DNA from: Oceanospirillum linum
GTDB lineage: Bacteria > Pseudomonadota > Gammaproteobacteria > Pseudomonadales > Halomonadaceae
DNA: 64,000 nt
Direction: 5' to 3'
NCBI RefSeq assembly: GCF_900182785.1
Contig: NZ_FXTS01000001.1
Coordinates: 558,001-622,000, forward strand
Shown here: positions 18,254 to 27,170 of the stretch, piece after piece
How the letters are laid out: the number at the start of each line of letters is the position of its first letter
Numbering within the stretch: position 1 is the first letter of the stretch
Made by a program: the position numbers and the translations under genes
Notes under the pieces: generated by a model
Databases searched by the model: none
Seen by the model: the letters and a program-made list of their open reading frames with translations, nothing else
What the model was told of the DNA's origin: nothing

Positions 18254-19931
18254 TTGTCCCTTCAGCTATATTATCCGGCGGTACATTCAGATAACGCAAG
18301 GCATTACCCATGATACGACTAAAAATAGGCGCCGCCACTTCACCACCATGGTATTCACGCCCTGAAGGGCTATCGACCCAAATAACGGCAACAACCTTAG
18401 GGTCCGATACAGGAGCAATACCAGCAAAAACAGCCATATACTCATACTCGTAGCCGGTTGAACCTACCTTGTGAACCGTACCGGTTTTACCAGCAACCCG
18501 GTAACCCGGAATAACAGCCCTTGTTCCGGTTCCGCCTGGAAGCGTCACGGTCTCCATCATTTCCACGACACGATTGGCGGTTGATGCTGACAAAATTTGT
18601 TCGTCCGGCAGCCTGTCTCCTCCTTTAATCAGAGAGACATATTTTTTCAAACCATGATTGGCTAAGACCTGATAAGCCTGTGCCAGCTGCAGTGACGTAA
18701 CAGCCAATCCGTAACCATAAGCCATCGTTGCAATCTTAGCCTTCTGTCCTTCCCTGGGAGCGACAAGAGTACCCACTGCCTCACCGGGGAACCCAATACC
18801 CGTTCCCTGCCCCAAACCCAACTGCTGCAGAAATGACCACACCGTATCAATGGGCATCGAAAGCGCAATTTTAGCCACACCCACGTTACTGGACTTCGTA
18901 ATAATTTTCGTCAGATCCATTGCGCCATAATTACGAAAATCACGAATACTCTGATTACCCAACCGCAGATAGCCAGGGGAAGTATTAACGACGTCATCCG
19001 CCTTATAATGGCCACTATTGATAGCCGCAGCCACCGTTAGGGGTTTAATAGGCGACCCTGGCTCAAACAAATCAATCAGAGCCCGGTTACGCAGCGCCCT
19101 CAAATCAAGCGAACTACGATCATTTGGGTTATAGGAAGGCTGATTGACCATTGCCAGCACATCACCGGACTCTGCATCCAGCAGAACAACCGAACCGGAT
19201 TTTGCACCATGCTGCTCAACGGCTGCTTTCAGTTCACGATAAGCCATAAACTGCAGCTTAAGGTCGATCGTTAGCTGAATATTCTGTCCGGGTTGCGGCT
19301 CTTTCAAAATCTGAAGATCGCGAAAAACATGACCACGTCGGTCTTTCAGTACACGCTTTTCACCAGGCTCCCCTTTTAGTGCCTCATTAAAAGCCAGCTC
19401 TAAGCCTTCTTGCCCCTGATCATCAATATTGGTAAAGCCAATCAGGTGGGCTGCCATTTCATGGGCCGGGTAATAACGCTTATATTCCGGTAAGCCATAG
19501 ACACCTGAAATATTCAGGGCTAAAGCACGGTTAGCATCCTCGGGAACCATATGTCGCCGCAGGTATATAAAGCCTTTCCCCTCCGCCGATTTCAGACGCG
19601 CCCTCAACTTTGGCAATGGTATCTGTATCGCATCCGCCAAAAGCGCTAATTGCTCCTCAGAAGCATCAAAGTGCTTTGGGTTTACCCAGAGCGTGGTCAC
19701 CGGCGTACTGACGGCAAGAGGCTCGCCATTGCGATCCTGAATCATACCGCGGTAACCGGGAATGGGCTCAGTACGCACGCTACGGGCATCCCCCTGCTCC
19801 TGCAAAAACTCCCGATCAGATATATGCAGATGTACCATCCGTCCGGCTAACAGCAAACCAGCAACCAGAAGAACAATCAGAGCAATTGGGTAGCGGTAGC
19901 CAATAAGAGCTGACTTTTTTCTGTCATCCAT
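18240..19931 (-). CDS. ftsI: FtsI (PBP3), septal peptidoglycan transpeptidase
   Basis: Bitopic class B penicillin-binding protein that cross-links septal peptidoglycan together with FtsW. The 563-residue protein has a membrane anchor at about 15-33, the pedestal region with RGMIQDRNGEPLA, and a transpeptidase domain with all three active-site motifs: SPIK at 293-296 (catalytic S293), SSN at 347-349 and KTGT at 482-485. The start codon shares one base with the ftsL stop codon (TGATG arrangement). Length and motif order are typical for gammaproteobacteria. Confidence 0.97.
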   Translation of the reverse strand: MDDRKKSALIGYRYPIALIVLLVAGLLLAGRMVHLHISDREFLQEQGDARSVRTEPIPGYRGMIQDRNGEPLAVSTPVTTLWVNPKHFDASEEQLALLADAIQIPLPKLRARLKSAEGKGFIYLRRHMVPEDANRALALNISGVYGLPEYKRYYPAHEMAAHLIGFTNIDDQGQEGLELAFNEALKGEPGEKRVLKDRRGHVFRDLQILKEPQPGQNIQLTIDLKLQFMAYRELKAAVEQHGAKSGSVVLLDAESGDVLAMVNQPSYNPNDRSSLDLRALRNRALIDLFEPGSPIKPLTVAAAINSGHYKADDVVNTSPGYLRLGNQSIRDFRNYGAMDLTKIITKSSNVGVAKIALSMPIDTVWSFLQQLGLGQGTGIGFPGEAVGTLVAPREGQKAKIATMAYGYGLAVTSLQLAQAYQVLANHGLKKYVSLIKGGDRLPDEQILSASTANRVVEMMETVTLPGGTGTRAVIPGYRVAGKTGTVHKVGSTGYEYEYMAVFAGIAPVSDPKVVAVIWVDSPSGREYHGGEVAAPIFSRIMGNALRYLNVPPDNIAEGTNDDL

Positions 19932-20431
19932 CAGTTATCAGCCTTCACAGAGGAATCTGTCGCAAGGGGTGAGGTAACAGCTTTTGAAGCAAGTGAACCC
20001 GTCGTAACAGATCTGGATTGCTCTGCACGTATTTGCGAGGCATTAAGTACCTGAATACTCTCTGGCTGTATCTGGCGCATCTGTAGAGATTTTCGGGCAA
20101 TACTTTCAATACGGCTTGGAGATGCCAAAGTGCTTCGCTCCAGCAGCAGCTGCCCCCACTCAACATCATAGTGCCGCTGACGCTTTTCCAGATTCTGAAG
20201 CGCAGCATAAGCAAGGCGATTCTCATAGGCGGCATAAACCACAAGCAGAGAGGAGATCAGTGTCAGAAGACTGAAGCCGATAAAGAGACGAGCGGAGTAG
20301 GAAAGAGTCTCCGGCAAAAGTGCCAGAAGCTCTGAACGAACCTGAAGAAACAGCGGCTGACGGGGCTCTGCCCGCCGGGTAGCCCCTTTACCGGATACAT
20401 CCTTACGTGATGTTACTGGTTCCGAACTCAT
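19931..20431 (-). CDS. ftsL: FtsL, bitopic divisome protein
   Basis: Small inner-membrane protein that forms a complex with FtsB and FtsQ and activates FtsWI. The 166-residue protein has a basic cytoplasmic N-terminus of about 45 residues, one membrane helix at about 47-70, then a periplasmic coiled coil beginning YENRLAYAALQNLEKRQR and the conserved segment LLLERSTLASPSRIESIARKSLQM. The tail after about residue 140 is Ser/Ala-rich. It is longer than E. coli FtsL (121) at both ends. Its position between rsmH and ftsI supports the call. Confidence 0.92.
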   Translation of the reverse strand: MSSEPVTSRKDVSGKGATRRAEPRQPLFLQVRSELLALLPETLSYSARLFIGFSLLTLISSLLVVYAAYENRLAYAALQNLEKRQRHYDVEWGQLLLERSTLASPSRIESIARKSLQMRQIQPESIQVLNASQIRAEQSRSVTTGSLASKAVTSPLATDSSVKADN

Positions 20432-20491
20432 GGCATTGTGTTCTCTCTAAAGCCTGTGCTCAGTGCAACATAAATCAAAGCGAGCCTATAA

Positions 20492-21430
20492 TCAGGCAAC
20501 GCGCTCAGCAACCCGCATAACAGCGCTGCGGGAGCGTGGATTAGCCTGAACTTCCTGTTTGGACGGTTTAATTGCTTTGCTCAGCAGTTTCAGGCGAATA
20601 TTCAGCTGTTCCTGAGTAAAAGGAACACCCGGCGGCAAATGCGTATCACCTTTGGCCATATCCCGCATAAAGCGCTTAACCAAACGATCTTCCAGTGAGT
20701 GAAAACTGATCACCACCAGACGGCCACCAACTTTGAGTAGATCCAGTGATTGCTGAAGACAAATTTCAAGGTCTTCCAACTCACGATTGATATGGATCCG
20801 AATTCCCTGAAAAGCACGGGTCGCAGGATGCTTACCCTTCTCCCACGCCGGATTCGCTTCTTTAACAATCTGTGCTAAACGGCCCGTTCGGGTAATGGGC
20901 TCAATTTTACGTTCCGCAATAATGGCACAAGCCATACGACGGGCAAAGCGTTCTTCACCATAGTCTTTCATCACGCGAATCAGCTCTGCTTCAGGCGCAG
21001 AGTTTACCCAGTCTGCAGCAGACTCACCTGCATCAGGGTTCATACGCATATCCAGAGGACCATCCTTCATAAAACTGAAACCACGTTCCGGATCATCCAG
21101 CTGCGGGGAAGAAACACCTAAATCCAACAAGATACCATCCAGTTGACCTGAAACGCCTTCTTCTGCAGCAAACTGATCCAACTCCGCAAAGGAGCCACGG
21201 AACACTTTGAAACGACTGTCTTCCGCTTCAAGCACTTTGGCTGTTTCCAGAGCCCTGGGGTCTTTATCAATACCGAAAAGCTTTCCCTGCTCGTCCAGAT
21301 TCTCTAAAAGGAGACGCGAGTGGCCACCCCGACCAAAGGTGCCATCTACATAGGTGCCGGATGGCGTATGAACTAAAGCCTCTACGGCTTCATTCAACAA
21401 AACGGTCAGGTGCTGAAAAGCTTGAGTCAT
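20492..21430 (-). CDS. rsmH: RsmH, 16S rRNA m4C1402 methyltransferase
   Basis: SAM-dependent enzyme that N4-methylates C1402 in the decoding centre of 16S rRNA (formerly MraW). With the ATG at 21430 the protein is 312 residues, matching the family. The SAM motif YVDGTFGRGGHS is at 27-38, and GILLDLGVSSPQLDDPERGFSF, GIRIHINRELEDLE and ISFHSLEDRLVKRF follow. The open frame continues upstream to 21556, but that part runs into rnpB and is not protein-like. It is the first gene of the dcw cluster here; mraZ, usually just upstream, is not present in the 80 bases before rnpB. Confidence 0.97.
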   Translation of the reverse strand: MTQAFQHLTVLLNEAVEALVHTPSGTYVDGTFGRGGHSRLLLENLDEQGKLFGIDKDPRALETAKVLEAEDSRFKVFRGSFAELDQFAAEEGVSGQLDGILLDLGVSSPQLDDPERGFSFMKDGPLDMRMNPDAGESAADWVNSAPEAELIRVMKDYGEERFARRMACAIIAERKIEPITRTGRLAQIVKEANPAWEKGKHPATRAFQGIRIHINRELEDLEICLQQSLDLLKVGGRLVVISFHSLEDRLVKRFMRDMAKGDTHLPPGVPFTQEQLNIRLKLLSKAIKPSKQEVQANPRSRSAVMRVAERVA

Positions 21431-21510
21431 GATGAGATCTGATTGTTGATTTGCGGTTAAACCGGACCACCGCCCTGCCAGAAAATGATCTGACAGGGCG
21501 GTGTAAATGA

Positions 21511-21869
<359 letters not shown>

Positions 21870-21878
21870 AAGCGAGCT

Positions 21879-21907
21879 AGGATATAAGGATCAAAGCCTG
21901 CAGACAA
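21879..21907 (-). promoter_or_regulatory. Candidate rnpB promoter
   Basis: On the minus strand, TTGTCT (21907-21902) and TATCCT (21884-21879) are separated by 17 bases, with the -10 box about 10 bases before the predicted RNA 5' end. Both hexamers match four of six consensus positions. Prediction from spacing and position only. Confidence 0.5.
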
Positions 21908-21967
21908 CCAGTTTTTAAGCAAAAAAAGTTGAAAAGGGTCTCAAATCCTGGGAACCGGCCGCCTACA

Positions 21968-21993
21968 CAAAAAAAACAGGTTAACAATTAACC
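21968..21993 (-). terminator. Terminator after rsmI
   Basis: On the minus strand GGTTAA, a three-base loop and TTAACC (21993-21979) are followed by TG and a run of eight T (21976-21969). A second GC-rich hairpin (TCCCGG/CCGGGA, about 21998-22015) lies just upstream. Together they should end rsmI transcription before rnpB. Confidence 0.7.
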
Positions 21994-22026
21994 CCGTCCC
22001 GGATGCAAGCCGGGATCACAACTTAA

Positions 22027-22875
22027 TTATTCAGCTTTTTGTAGCTCAAGAGCCTGTTGATAAAGTGCATTCTTTTTCTGGCCGGTGATCTTAGCGCACA
22101 GAGCTGCCGCCTGTTTAACAGGTAACTCATCAAGCAATACCTTAAGCACCTTCTCTGCAGAAACCGCTGCCGCTTCTTCATCCTCTTTAGCCGGAGCTCC
22201 GGCAACAACAAGAACAAACTCTCCCCGCTGCTGATTAGCATCAGCTTGAATCCAGACCAAAACCTCATCCAGCGACCCTGTATAAAAAGTCTCAAAAGTC
22301 TTGGTAATTTCACGGGCAACGGTGATCCTACGATGACCGCCCAACACGTCAGCCATATCAGTTAAAGAATCAACAATCCGATGTGGCGATTCATAAAACA
22401 CCAGGGTTCTCGTTTCTTCTTCCACCTGAAGCAGCTGCTTTTTACGACCACTGCTTTTAGCTGGCAAAAAACCCTCAAAGCAAAAACGATCCGTTGGCAT
22501 ACCCGCTGCGGATAATGCGGTTACCAATGCACAAGGTCCGGGAACAGGCACCACCTGAAAACCAGCTTGCCGAACCGCTTGAACTACATGAAACCCCGGA
22601 TCAGAAATCAAAGGTGTTCCCGCGTCAGAAACCAGCGCAATACTCTGCCCCGCTGACAGCTCTGCAATGACCTTCTCAATACGCTGCTGCTCATTGTGAT
22701 CATGCACTGAAAACAGAGGTTTATTGATCGTGAAGTGCATCAGTAACTGCCGGGTGTGCCGGGTGTCCTCAGCCGCAATCAGGTCAACAGACCGCAGCAC
22801 CTTAAGTGCACGCTCGGAAATATCGGCAAGATTACCAATCGGCGTAGCAACCACGTACAATATGGACTCAGACAT
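22027..22875 (-). CDS. rsmI: RsmI, 16S rRNA 2'-O-methyltransferase (C1402)
   Basis: SAM-dependent methylase that 2'-O-methylates C1402 of 16S rRNA, the same nucleotide that RsmH N4-methylates; the two genes flank rnpB here. The 282-residue protein has the family signatures VATPIGNLADISERAL at the N-terminus, AEDTRHTRQLL, SDAGTPLISDPG and FYESPHRIVDSL. Its length is typical. It is divergent from lpoA with 91 bases between the chosen starts, so promoters for both must lie there. Confidence 0.96.
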   Translation of the reverse strand: MSESILYVVATPIGNLADISERALKVLRSVDLIAAEDTRHTRQLLMHFTINKPLFSVHDHNEQQRIEKVIAELSAGQSIALVSDAGTPLISDPGFHVVQAVRQAGFQVVPVPGPCALVTALSAAGMPTDRFCFEGFLPAKSSGRKKQLLQVEEETRTLVFYESPHRIVDSLTDMADVLGGHRRITVAREITKTFETFYTGSLDEVLVWIQADANQQRGEFVLVVAGAPAKEDEEAAAVSAEKVLKVLLDELPVKQAAALCAKITGQKKNALYQQALELQKAE

Positions 22876-22966
22876 CCTGAAACCCTCTGTTAACGGTTTT
22901 GAAAAAGAAATATCGGTTTCTGAACGTAATACCGATCATCATGATTTGCGAAATAAGAGTTTGCCT

Positions 22967-24868
22967 ATGCCAGCCAGTGAACAGCGATACCCTAACCTAA
23001 CTCCTAAAACATCTATAAAACGTTATCGCTGGCTTGCTGTACCTGTCATTGCTCTACTGGCAGCCTGCTCAGGCGTACAAAAAAATCAGTCAACGTCAGA
23101 TACCGGAATCGCAGGCTCACAGGAAGTTCAGCTTACTGCAGAAGACCTTTTACTGCTGGCTCAGCAATCCAGCTTTGATCAATCTCAGATCTACCAGCTT
23201 CGCGCCGCGGAGATTCTAGCACAGGAAGGCAAGCCAAACGCAGCTCTCGGTATTCTGGCTAAAATCCATGCCTATCGCTTGCCTTTCAGCCTGCAGAAGC
23301 GCTTTGTCTTTCTATCTGCCGAATTAAGCCTTGGCACTGGCGAAGGCTGGCAGGCACTTATTGCACTGAACAACACTGGCAGCCTGATTTATGACCGCCT
23401 TACCCCTGCAGAACAGATGTCTCTGACAGCTTATCGTGCCCACGCCTACGGCATATTGGGTTACCACGAATCCAGTGCACGTGAGTACCTTGTTCTGGCA
23501 CGGCAACAAACAGGCCTTCCGGCTCAGCAGGCCTATGAGCAGCTCTGGCAATCGCTTTTGAATATAACCCTGGACGATATTCGTACACTGATGGACAGTG
23601 AAGAGGACAGAGAGCTACTCGGGTGGCTTGATCTGGCCCGCGTTCGTAAAGAGGCTGCTAATAATCTGGATCAGTTCAACACGGAACTGAACCGCTGGCT
23701 TGGACAGTGGAGCGATCACCAGGGCGCGCAAGCTCTGCCGAAAGATATGGCTTTTCTTGTAGAAATCAGCCGCAACCCTATTCAGCATATTGCCGTTTTC
23801 CTGCCTCAATCCGGCTCACTCGCTCGCGCAGGCAACGCCATTCGTGACGGTATTATCGCCACATCAGTAGATGCAAGAGCCCAATCAGCCGCCACGCCCA
23901 AGCTAAGCTTTTTTGACAGCAACACCATGAGCCTGGATGAACTTTATCGCTCAGCAATGGCAGCGGGAGCCGAAGTTGTCATCGGCCCGCTCTCCAAGAG
24001 TAAAGTCAGCGAGCTACAAAAGCGTGAATCGCTTGCACTGCCAACACTGGCACTCAACTATGGCACCCACGAAAAGACAGTAAATCCACATCTTTTCCAA
24101 TACGCAATTTCAGCCGAGGATGAGGCATCACAGGCCGCAGTAACCGCCTGGCAAGACGGCAAGAAACGAGCACTGACTCTTACTCCGGGAAGCGACTGGG
24201 GAGGACGTGCACTAACTGCCTTTGAAACAACCTGGTCTGAGCAGGGTGGTACGGTGGCGGAAACAGCTATGTACTCCAATAAGACCAACCTTGGTCTCAC
24301 TATTGAAAAGATGTTGGAAGTCGACAAGAGCGAACGTCGGTGGCGTCGCATAAGCCAGATCCTTGATCAGAAAATAGAGTTTGAACCCCGTCGTCGCCAG
24401 GATGTTGATATGATGTTTCTGGTCGCAACCCCTGCCACCGCACGTCAGGTCAAACCTGCACTGGCTTTTTACTACGCAGCAGATCTGCCGGTCTATGCCA
24501 CCTCACATTTATATAACGGCAAGGCCTCACCATCCCGAGATCAGGATCTTAACGGAATCAACTTCTGTGATATCCCCTGGTTTCTGGAAAACAGCTCCAA
24601 CCTGAAACATCAGATCACCAAAGCCTGGCCTGAGGAAACAAACCATTACGGCCGACTATTTGCCATGGGGAGTGATGCGCTGCAGCTGGCAGGCCGGTTA
24701 AGAATGCTGCAGGCTTTACCCGACAGCAAAGTATACGGAGCAACAGGTGCTCTTTCCATGGGCGCTGATCAGAGAGTTCAACGCCAGCTGGAATGGGCCA
24801 CCTTTGTCCGGGGCAAACCTGTAATGCGCCAATACCTCGCGTCACCCAGCACAAAAAATGACGGTTAA
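22967..24868 (+). CDS. lpoA: LpoA-like lipoprotein activator of PBP1A
   Basis: Outer-membrane lipoprotein that reaches through the periplasm to stimulate the transpeptidase activity of PBP1A. The chosen ATG at 22967 has AAGAG about eight bases upstream and gives 633 residues with a signal peptide and lipobox LAAC (Cys at residue 34); upstream in-frame ATGs would overlap the rsmI start region and spoil the signal peptide. Residues about 50-290 are helical and TPR-like; from about 310 (PIQHIAVFLPQSG) the protein resembles a periplasmic-binding-protein fold, as in the LppC/LpoA family. It begins the lpoA-yraN-diaA run. Confidence 0.9.
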   Translation: MPASEQRYPNLTPKTSIKRYRWLAVPVIALLAACSGVQKNQSTSDTGIAGSQEVQLTAEDLLLLAQQSSFDQSQIYQLRAAEILAQEGKPNAALGILAKIHAYRLPFSLQKRFVFLSAELSLGTGEGWQALIALNNTGSLIYDRLTPAEQMSLTAYRAHAYGILGYHESSAREYLVLARQQTGLPAQQAYEQLWQSLLNITLDDIRTLMDSEEDRELLGWLDLARVRKEAANNLDQFNTELNRWLGQWSDHQGAQALPKDMAFLVEISRNPIQHIAVFLPQSGSLARAGNAIRDGIIATSVDARAQSAATPKLSFFDSNTMSLDELYRSAMAAGAEVVIGPLSKSKVSELQKRESLALPTLALNYGTHEKTVNPHLFQYAISAEDEASQAAVTAWQDGKKRALTLTPGSDWGGRALTAFETTWSEQGGTVAETAMYSNKTNLGLTIEKMLEVDKSERRWRRISQILDQKIEFEPRRRQDVDMMFLVATPATARQVKPALAFYYAADLPVYATSHLYNGKASPSRDQDLNGINFCDIPWFLENSSNLKHQITKAWPEETNHYGRLFAMGSDALQLAGRLRMLQALPDSKVYGATGALSMGADQRVQRQLEWATFVRGKPVMRQYLASPSTKNDG

Positions 24869-24918
24869 AGCGGCCCTCTCAAAAAGCTGATAAAAACACT
24901 ATAGCAAGGATGCTTCCC

Positions 24919-25281
24919 ATGAATTCACCGACACAGAAAATAGGCCAAACCACTGAAGAGATCGCAGAGCATTACCTCATGCAACAGGGGCTCGTCCCCC
25001 TAGAGCGTAATGTTCATTTTAAAACAGGGGAGATCGACCTTGTTATGCTCGACAAAGATACTTTGGTGTTTGTTGAGGTTCGCTTTCGTAAAAGCAGTAA
25101 TTTTGGCAGCGCAGCAGAAACAGTAACCCGAAGCAAACAGGATAAATTGATTCGCACCGCGCTGCTTTACTGTCAGAAAAACAAAATAGGTACGCCCTGG
25201 CGCATTGATGTTGTCGCAATGACCCACAACCCGAAAACAGCGCTTGAGATTAACTGGATACCATCGGCCATCACAGCCTGA
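24919..25281 (+). CDS. yraN: YraN family protein (UPF0102, nuclease-like)
   Basis: Small conserved protein of the restriction-endonuclease-like fold family; its cellular role is not established. The 120-residue protein shows the family pattern GQTTEEIAEHYLMQQGL, then GEIDLVMLD and VFVEVRFRKSSNFG, which carry the putative metal-binding E, D and ExK-like residues, followed by RIDVVA. I start at ATG 24919 because AAGGA lies eight bases before it; the ATG at 24910 overlaps that ribosome-binding site. Its position between lpoA and diaA is conserved in gammaproteobacteria. Confidence 0.9.
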   Translation: MNSPTQKIGQTTEEIAEHYLMQQGLVPLERNVHFKTGEIDLVMLDKDTLVFVEVRFRKSSNFGSAAETVTRSKQDKLIRTALLYCQKNKIGTPWRIDVVAMTHNPKTALEINWIPSAITA

Positions 25282-25297
25282 ATTTTGAGAAACCACC

Positions 25298-25894
25298 ATG
25301 GACTTACAAGACCGTATCATCGCAAACTTTCATAGCAGTATCGACTCTCAGGCCACTGCCAGCGAGATTCTGCCACCATTACTCGAACACGCCAGTGCAC
25401 TAATGGTGAACTGTCTGATCAATGACAATAAGATACTAGCCTGTGGTAATGGCGGCTCTGCAGCACTGGCCCAGCACTTTGCTTCAGAGATGCTCAATCG
25501 TTATGAGAAAGATCGCCCCAGTCTGCCTGCAATGGCTCTCTCAACAGACAGCTCAACCCTGACCGCTATCGCCAATAGCGGCAGCTTTAATGAGATCTTC
25601 TCCAAACAGGTTCTGGCACTGGGTCAACCCGGCGACATCCTGCTGGTCATCACATCCAGCTGCAAGTCCAACAATGTTGTCCAGGCCGTACAGGCTGCCC
25701 ATGAGCGCGGTATGACCGTTATCGCTCTAACAGGTAGTGACGGCGGTGACGTAGCATCTTTGCTCAGCAGTGAAGATTTCGAGATTCGCATCCCAGCAAG
25801 CCAGCCAAGTCGTATTCAGGAGGTTCAGTTACTGGCAATGCATTGCTTGTGCGATCTGATCGACTACCAATTGTTTGGCGCGATGGAGGGTTGA
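25298..25894 (+). CDS. diaA: DiaA, SIS-domain DnaA-binding initiation factor
   Basis: SIS-domain protein related to phosphoheptose isomerase; in E. coli DiaA binds DnaA and promotes timely replication initiation. The 198-residue protein contains LACGNGGSAALAQHFASEM, ALTGSDGGDVASLL and the C-terminal RIQEVQLLAMHCLCDLID segment, which fits DiaA better than GmhA. The gene lies 16 bases after yraN, giving lpoA-yraN-diaA. A GmhA-like sugar isomerase role is the alternative, but context favours DiaA. The BON-domain lipoprotein gene (dolP/yraP) often found next is missing; convergent sspB follows. Confidence 0.85.
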   Translation: MDLQDRIIANFHSSIDSQATASEILPPLLEHASALMVNCLINDNKILACGNGGSAALAQHFASEMLNRYEKDRPSLPAMALSTDSSTLTAIANSGSFNEIFSKQVLALGQPGDILLVITSSCKSNNVVQAVQAAHERGMTVIALTGSDGGDVASLLSSEDFEIRIPASQPSRIQEVQLLAMHCLCDLIDYQLFGAMEG

Positions 25895-25927
25895 TCTAAC
25901 ACCTCTCCGGACTCAATCACTGGATAC

Positions 25928-25955
25928 AAAAAAAGGCGTCTGACGACGCCTTTTT
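25928..25955. terminator. Bidirectional terminator between diaA and sspB
   Basis: GGCGTC (25935-25940) pairs with GACGCC (25945-25950) across a four-base loop, flanked by A and T runs on the two sides. It lies between convergent diaA (plus) and sspB (minus). Confidence 0.85.
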
Positions 25956-25991
25956 CATTCTTAGTCTGTCAAAGCCAACTTAGCCTGAAAA

Positions 25992-26408
25992 CTATTTAAC
26001 CACCCGTAGCGATGGCCGCTTACTTTCAGACTCTTTCTCTTCCCTGACAGACTCTGTTTCAACTGCAACAGGCCCTTTTGGCTCCGGGTCCGGTAATTCC
26101 GGCTCATGTCCGAAAGCCATTCCCTGACCATTTTCTTTTGCATAAATCGCCAATACCGCTGCAGCAGGCACATAAACCTGCTGCGGCACACCACCGAAAC
26201 GGGCAGAGAAAGTAACGGCTTCATTAGAGATATCCAACTCTCGCACAGCACTCATAGCAATATTAAGAACAATCTGGCCATCCTGAATATGCTGAGAAGG
26301 CACCATCACATTTTCAATGGTGGCATCCACAGCCAGGTAAGGCGTCAAATCATTATCAGCAAGCCATTCGTATAGCGCACGAATCAGATATGGACGACTG
26401 GAAGACAT
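25992..26408 (-). CDS. sspB: SspB, ClpXP specificity adaptor
   Basis: Adaptor that binds ssrA-tagged peptides and delivers them to ClpXP. The 138-residue protein has the SspB core at about 1-108 (starting RPYLIRALYEWLADNDLTPYLAV, with the FGGVPQQVYVP peptide-groove strand), a charged flexible linker and the C-terminal ClpX-binding motif ending PSLRVVK. Both functional parts are intact. It is 15 bases downstream of sspA in the same operon, as in E. coli and Pseudomonas. Confidence 0.95.
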   Translation of the reverse strand: MSSSRPYLIRALYEWLADNDLTPYLAVDATIENVMVPSQHIQDGQIVLNIAMSAVRELDISNEAVTFSARFGGVPQQVYVPAAAVLAIYAKENGQGMAFGHEPELPDPEPKGPVAVETESVREEKESESKRPSLRVVK

Positions 26409-26423
26409 AACAAATCCAATTAA

Positions 26424-27056
26424 TTACAGACGCATATCGCGTTCTGCTTCAGAAAGACTTGCCTGAAACGCTTCGCGATTAAAAAGGCGGTTATTCATAT
26501 AAGAGATCAGTGGTTTAACCTGCTGCTCAGGCAAATCAATCCCCAAAGCAGGCAAGCGCCATAAGATTGGAGCGATGCAGCAATCCACGATTGTGAACTC
26601 TTCATTCATGAAGTATGGCAGCTCTTCAAAAATAGGACTGATGCCAATTAAACCTTCACGCAGTTCTTTACGGGCCTGTTCAACCGACTTTTCATCTTTA
26701 TTAGCGGTAATGATATCCACGTGAACACACCATTCGCGCTGAATGCGGTGCATCCATAAACGACTCTGAGCACGCGCCACAGGATAAACCGGTAATAGTG
26801 GTGGATGTGGAAAACGCTCGTCCAGGTATTCCATCATCACATTCGGCTCATAAAGAACCAGATCGCGATCTACCAGAGTGGGCAGGCTGTTATAAGGATT
26901 GATATCGGCCAGCTCAGCAGGCTTATTGGCTTCAAGACAATCCAGAATATCAACAGCAACTCCCTTTTCTGCTAGCACAATACGCACACGATGGCTGTAA
27001 TGATCTTCACCGTTGGAATAAAACGTCATCGAAGAACGCTTGGCTGCTACACCCAT
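26424..27056 (-). CDS. sspA: SspA, stringent starvation protein A
   Basis: Glutathione-transferase-fold protein that binds RNA polymerase and alters promoter use in starvation. The 210-residue protein has the thioredoxin-like N-terminal half (MTFYSNGEDHYSHRVRIVLAEKGV) and helical C-terminal half typical of SspA, without the catalytic cysteine of active GSTs. It lies just upstream of sspB and downstream of the petABC terminator. The reading frame could start a few codons later at MTFYSNG. Confidence 0.95.
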   Translation of the reverse strand: MGVAAKRSSMTFYSNGEDHYSHRVRIVLAEKGVAVDILDCLEANKPAELADINPYNSLPTLVDRDLVLYEPNVMMEYLDERFPHPPLLPVYPVARAQSRLWMHRIQREWCVHVDIITANKDEKSVEQARKELREGLIGISPIFEELPYFMNEEFTIVDCCIAPILWRLPALGIDLPEQQVKPLISYMNNRLFNREAFQASLSEAERDMRL

Positions 27057-27113
27057 TGTCTAACCCCTATCAAATTTTCAGGCTCAATATAAAAGCATAT
27101 CTTTGCTCTCAGA

Positions 27114-27150
27114 GCAAAAAAAGCGCGCAACCGCAAAGGGCTGCACGCTC
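27114..27150 (-). terminator. Terminator of the petABC operon
   Basis: On the minus strand a 10-bp stem (GCGTGCAGCC at 27148-27139 with GGTTGCGCGC at 27132-27123, two G-T pairs) is followed by seven T (27122-27116). It lies just after petC. Confidence 0.85.
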
Positions 27151-27170
27151 TTCATATCCCTGGCGGACGA

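Noticed and set aside
22724..22966. N-terminal extension of lpoA by 81 codons
   Set aside because: It overlaps rsmI on the other strand and would displace the lipoprotein signal peptide.
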